NCBI RefSeq assembly: GCF_009674675.1
Contig: NZ_WKJC01000001.1
Coordinates: 813,031 to 877,030, forward strand
Origin: Kangiella sp. HZ709
GTDB lineage: Bacteria > Pseudomonadota > Gammaproteobacteria > Enterobacterales > Kangiellaceae
Direction of reading: 5' to 3'
DNA: 64,000 nucleotides
The notes under the pieces are model-generated. The model was not told where the DNA came from and made no database searches. It was given only the letters and a program-made list of their open reading frames with translations. Position numbers and translations under genes: made by a program. Shown here piece after piece: positions 62,086 to 64,000 of this stretch. Within the stretch, counting starts at the first letter, position 1, and every line of letters begins with the position of its first letter.

Positions 62086-63159
62086 ATGTTGGTTAATAAA
62101 CCTAAAGAGATTGCATTAGCTTTATCTGGCGGAGGAGTAAGAGCTATGGTTTTTCATTTAGGGGTTATTAAATTCTTAGCTGAAGAAAACTTATTAGAAC
62201 GAGTATCCAATGTTTCCACCGTCTCCGGCGGTAGCTTATTAATTGGCTTATTACTACAAAATAATAAAATGAGCTGGCCTACTTCTCAAGATTTCATTCA
62301 AAGATCTTTACCTTATTTCCAAGAAAATCTATGCACCAGAAATATGATGACAGATATTCTCTTACAACTCCGGTATCCTAAAAATTGGAAATATCTTTTT
62401 TCAAGAGCAAATCTACTATCGAAAGCACTGAAAACAAATTGGGGAGTTAATGCGCAGTTATCCGAGCTTCCATCAAAGCCAGAGATATCCATAAATGGAA
62501 CTACCGCTGAAACAGGTAAGAGATTTCGATTTAAAAAGGAAAACATTGGCGAGTACGTATTGGGGTATTCAGCATCTGAAAAATTCAGCTTGTCAGATGC
62601 TTTAGCTGTATCAGCTGCTTTTCCAGGAGGAATTGGACCTCTTGTAATAGAGGCGTCAAAAAAAAGCTGGTTTAAAAGAAAATGGGGAGAGCCCATAGAA
62701 AAAAATTCGGAGGTAGTCTTGCCGTATAAACGCCTCCACCTATATGATGGTGGCGTTTACGACAACTTAGGAATTGAGCCTTTCTTTGATAATGGTAATC
62801 TAGAAAAGAAGCCATTACTAAACGCTGAAACTAAAATTATTGTATCTGATGCAGGAGCTCCCCTAGTAGACGGCTTTTCATTATCTAAACTAAACCCAAA
62901 AAGATTGAAAAGAGTTGCAGACATTATGTCTGAACAATCAAGAGCACTACGAGTGAGATCTTTTATGAGCTACCTTAATAAAGGTAATAATGGAGCTTAT
63001 TATTGTATTAAAGAGTCTATTAGTAATCTTGGTGATTGTGAATCAGCAAGTTTTGCCTCAAACTTTCCCACAACTCTAAGAAAGTTAAAAAACAAAGAAT
63101 TTGAAACTTTACTTAACCACGGATATCAAGTTGCTAAGAAAATCAGCTCTCGAGATTAA
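62086..63159 (+). CDS. Patatin-like phospholipase
   Basis: Protein of 357 residues. The oxyanion motif SGGGVRAMVFHLGV is at 14-27, the nucleophile elbow TVSGGS has Ser47, and the catalytic Asp is in YDGGVYDNLG (D221). It thus has a full Ser-Asp dyad. Patatin-like enzymes cleave membrane phospholipids; CapV in CBASS does so to kill infected cells. The gene starts 1 bp after the E2-E1-JAB stop, so it belongs to that operon and is the likely toxic effector. Confidence 0.9.
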   Translation: MLVNKPKEIALALSGGGVRAMVFHLGVIKFLAEENLLERVSNVSTVSGGSLLIGLLLQNNKMSWPTSQDFIQRSLPYFQENLCTRNMMTDILLQLRYPKNWKYLFSRANLLSKALKTNWGVNAQLSELPSKPEISINGTTAETGKRFRFKKENIGEYVLGYSASEKFSLSDALAVSAAFPGGIGPLVIEASKKSWFKRKWGEPIEKNSEVVLPYKRLHLYDGGVYDNLGIEPFFDNGNLEKKPLLNAETKIIVSDAGAPLVDGFSLSKLNPKRLKRVADIMSEQSRALRVRSFMSYLNKGNNGAYYCIKESISNLGDCESASFASNFPTTLRKLKNKEFETLLNHGYQVAKKISSRD

Positions 63160-63232
63160 TATATTCACAACTTAATATTACAATAAGTCACACCGTAACT
63201 AATAAATAAAGCGGTTTAAATTAGTAATCTTA

Positions 63233-63260
63233 AGCAAAAAAAACCTGCGCATTGCAGGTT
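63233..63260 (-). terminator. Minus-strand intrinsic terminator
   Basis: On the minus strand AACCTGC-AATGC-GCAGGTT is followed by eight T. Its source transcript is unclear: either the gene entering from beyond 64000 or a short RNA starting near 63420 with a 16-codon frame (MCNKFFKSRVNIGSVE, AGGAAG 6 bases upstream). Confidence 0.7.
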
Positions 63261-63472
63261 CTTAAATTATGAAACGTGACATTTCCACTCTAATTCCGTG
63301 GTGTGAGAGGTTCCATATGCAAATGATATAGATCTTTCCCTGATTATTCAACGCTACCGATATTAACTCTACTTTTAAAAAACTTGTTGCACATATTAAA
63401 ACTTCCTATATGAAAATAGTTTTGAGATAATAAGATCAAGAAAAACACCTGATTTTTATTATCTATAACAAA

Positions 63473-63817
63473 ATGAAAAACTCATTGATAGCAATTTTTC
63501 CATATAAGTATGAAGGTACATGGGTCTTTGATGACGAGCACTTCGACCTCGTTAAAGAGCCTTTTGTATTTGGAATTCCTGAAATGATAGAGGAACTAGT
63601 TACTGAAGTTGAAAATGCAGAAAAAGGTTTTAAGCTTATTTTCTCACAAAAACCTTTCCCTGGTTTTCAAATGAAGATTAATTGGTTGAGAGAGGAATGC
63701 GAAGGAAACTGGTATGAATTGGAAGGTACTAATGAAGAAGGCTGGTTATGTCCAGCCTTAATGCATTACTTTGAAAGCCCGCCAATTCATATTTATGCTA
63801 AGGCAGAAACTAAATAG
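63473..63817 (+). CDS. DUF6717-like small protein
   Basis: Protein of 114 residues matching the DUF6717 wording: IAIFPYKYEGTWVFDDEHFD, EPFVFGIPEMIEELV, FKLIFSQKPFPGFQ and EGWLCPALMHYFESPP. The family is small, cytoplasmic and of unknown function, common in accessory regions of marine bacteria and planctomycetes. No strong ribosome site. It is convergent with, and directly abuts, the truncated gene at the window end. Confidence 0.75.
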   Translation: MKNSLIAIFPYKYEGTWVFDDEHFDLVKEPFVFGIPEMIEELVTEVENAEKGFKLIFSQKPFPGFQMKINWLREECEGNWYELEGTNEEGWLCPALMHYFESPPIHIYAKAETK

Positions 63818-64000
63818 TTATTTAGTACCTAATGGAAACATTCTCAAAATACTCATAAGACCAAACATTTCTGCGCCTGACGGAGCCCATACCAAAACAT
63901 CTTCATTTATTAAATGTAAGAAATTTGAATGTCTTTTGATCTCTTCTTGAGTAGCATTTTGGGGATGAAATACTTCTATGTCTTTAGCAATTAAATCTAA
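63818..64000 (-). CDS. C-terminal end of a gene running off the window
   Basis: Sixty C-terminal codons and a TAA stop are visible on the minus strand (DIEVFHPQNATQEEIKRHSN, ending EMFGLMSILRMFPLGTK). The start is beyond 64000. Codon pattern and composition look genuine. No family can be named from this fragment. Confidence 0.65.
   Translation of the reverse strand, partial: LDLIAKDIEVFHPQNATQEEIKRHSNFLHLINEDVLVWAPSGAEMFGLMSILRMFPLGTK

Noticed and set aside
58699-63159. Type II CBASS operon
   Set aside because: No CD-NTase is present between or next to the genes inside the window, so the standard CBASS label does not fit.

Overview
The window looks like a chromosomal segment of an AT-rich gammaproteobacterium, probably marine. 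RdgC, SlyX, YchJ, a DUF2058 protein, RecQ with a C-terminal extension, FklB-type FKBP, an AbgT transporter and the style of the tRNA-Leu support the class. The genus cannot be settled from sequence alone; a Kangiella/Aliikangiella-like organism is a guess.

Layout. 0-20 kb is ordinary metabolic chromosome: a crotonase, luciferase-like and SDR operon with a LysR regulator and a quinone-oxidoreductase-type dehydrogenase; an AbgT transporter; MtfA peptidase; a HipBA pair; and an acyl-CoA operon (phosphatase, acyl-CoA dehydrogenase, TetR, and an APH kinase fused to an SDR) resembling the ACAD10/11 logic for hydroxy-acid breakdown. At 19.4-21.2 kb is rtcB (RNA ligase), preceded by a 13-codon leader ORF and a chain of mutually exclusive hairpins ending in an intrinsic terminator. 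This reads as a classic attenuator. Its control codons include Asn-Tyr-Asp, suggesting rtcB is induced when tRNAs are damaged.

21.3-29.6 kb is a surface-glycan and signalling island. A minus-strand operon encodes a response-regulator/PIG-L deacetylase fusion, an ATP-grasp enzyme, a processive GT2 synthase, a 46-residue membrane peptide and a TPR/beta-barrel outer-membrane protein. It is divergent from an H-NOX nitric-oxide sensor, a hybrid histidine kinase and a LuxR-type response regulator. A low-molecular-weight tyrosine phosphatase flanks it. The set resembles a poly-hexosamine exporter (Pga-like) under NO control.

29.6-46.4 kb is mostly housekeeping or conserved genes: slyX, a winged-helix/TPR regulator, a beta-lactamase-fold protein, a ychJ-unknown-rdgC operon, fklB, lipoproteins, a radical SAM protein, recQ, DUF2058, a DUF4785/lipase-like pair and tRNA-Leu(CAA).

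46.4-64 kb is accessory DNA: an HTH/membrane-protein operon, an orphan 5'-truncated Rhs C-terminal toxin with an Imm26-like immunity gene, several unknown genes (one with a PD-(D/E)xK signature, one with an HEPN-like RNxxxH motif), and a five-gene transposition operon (mini-HTH, IstA, IstB, Toprim-like protein, tyrosine recombinase). Next come an iteron-like TGGATT array and a tight three-gene operon: ComEC-like metallo-beta-lactamase protein, an E2-E1-JAB fusion, and a patatin-like phospholipase. The last operon resembles a ubiquitin-like antiviral module without a CD-NTase. The window ends inside a minus-strand gene.
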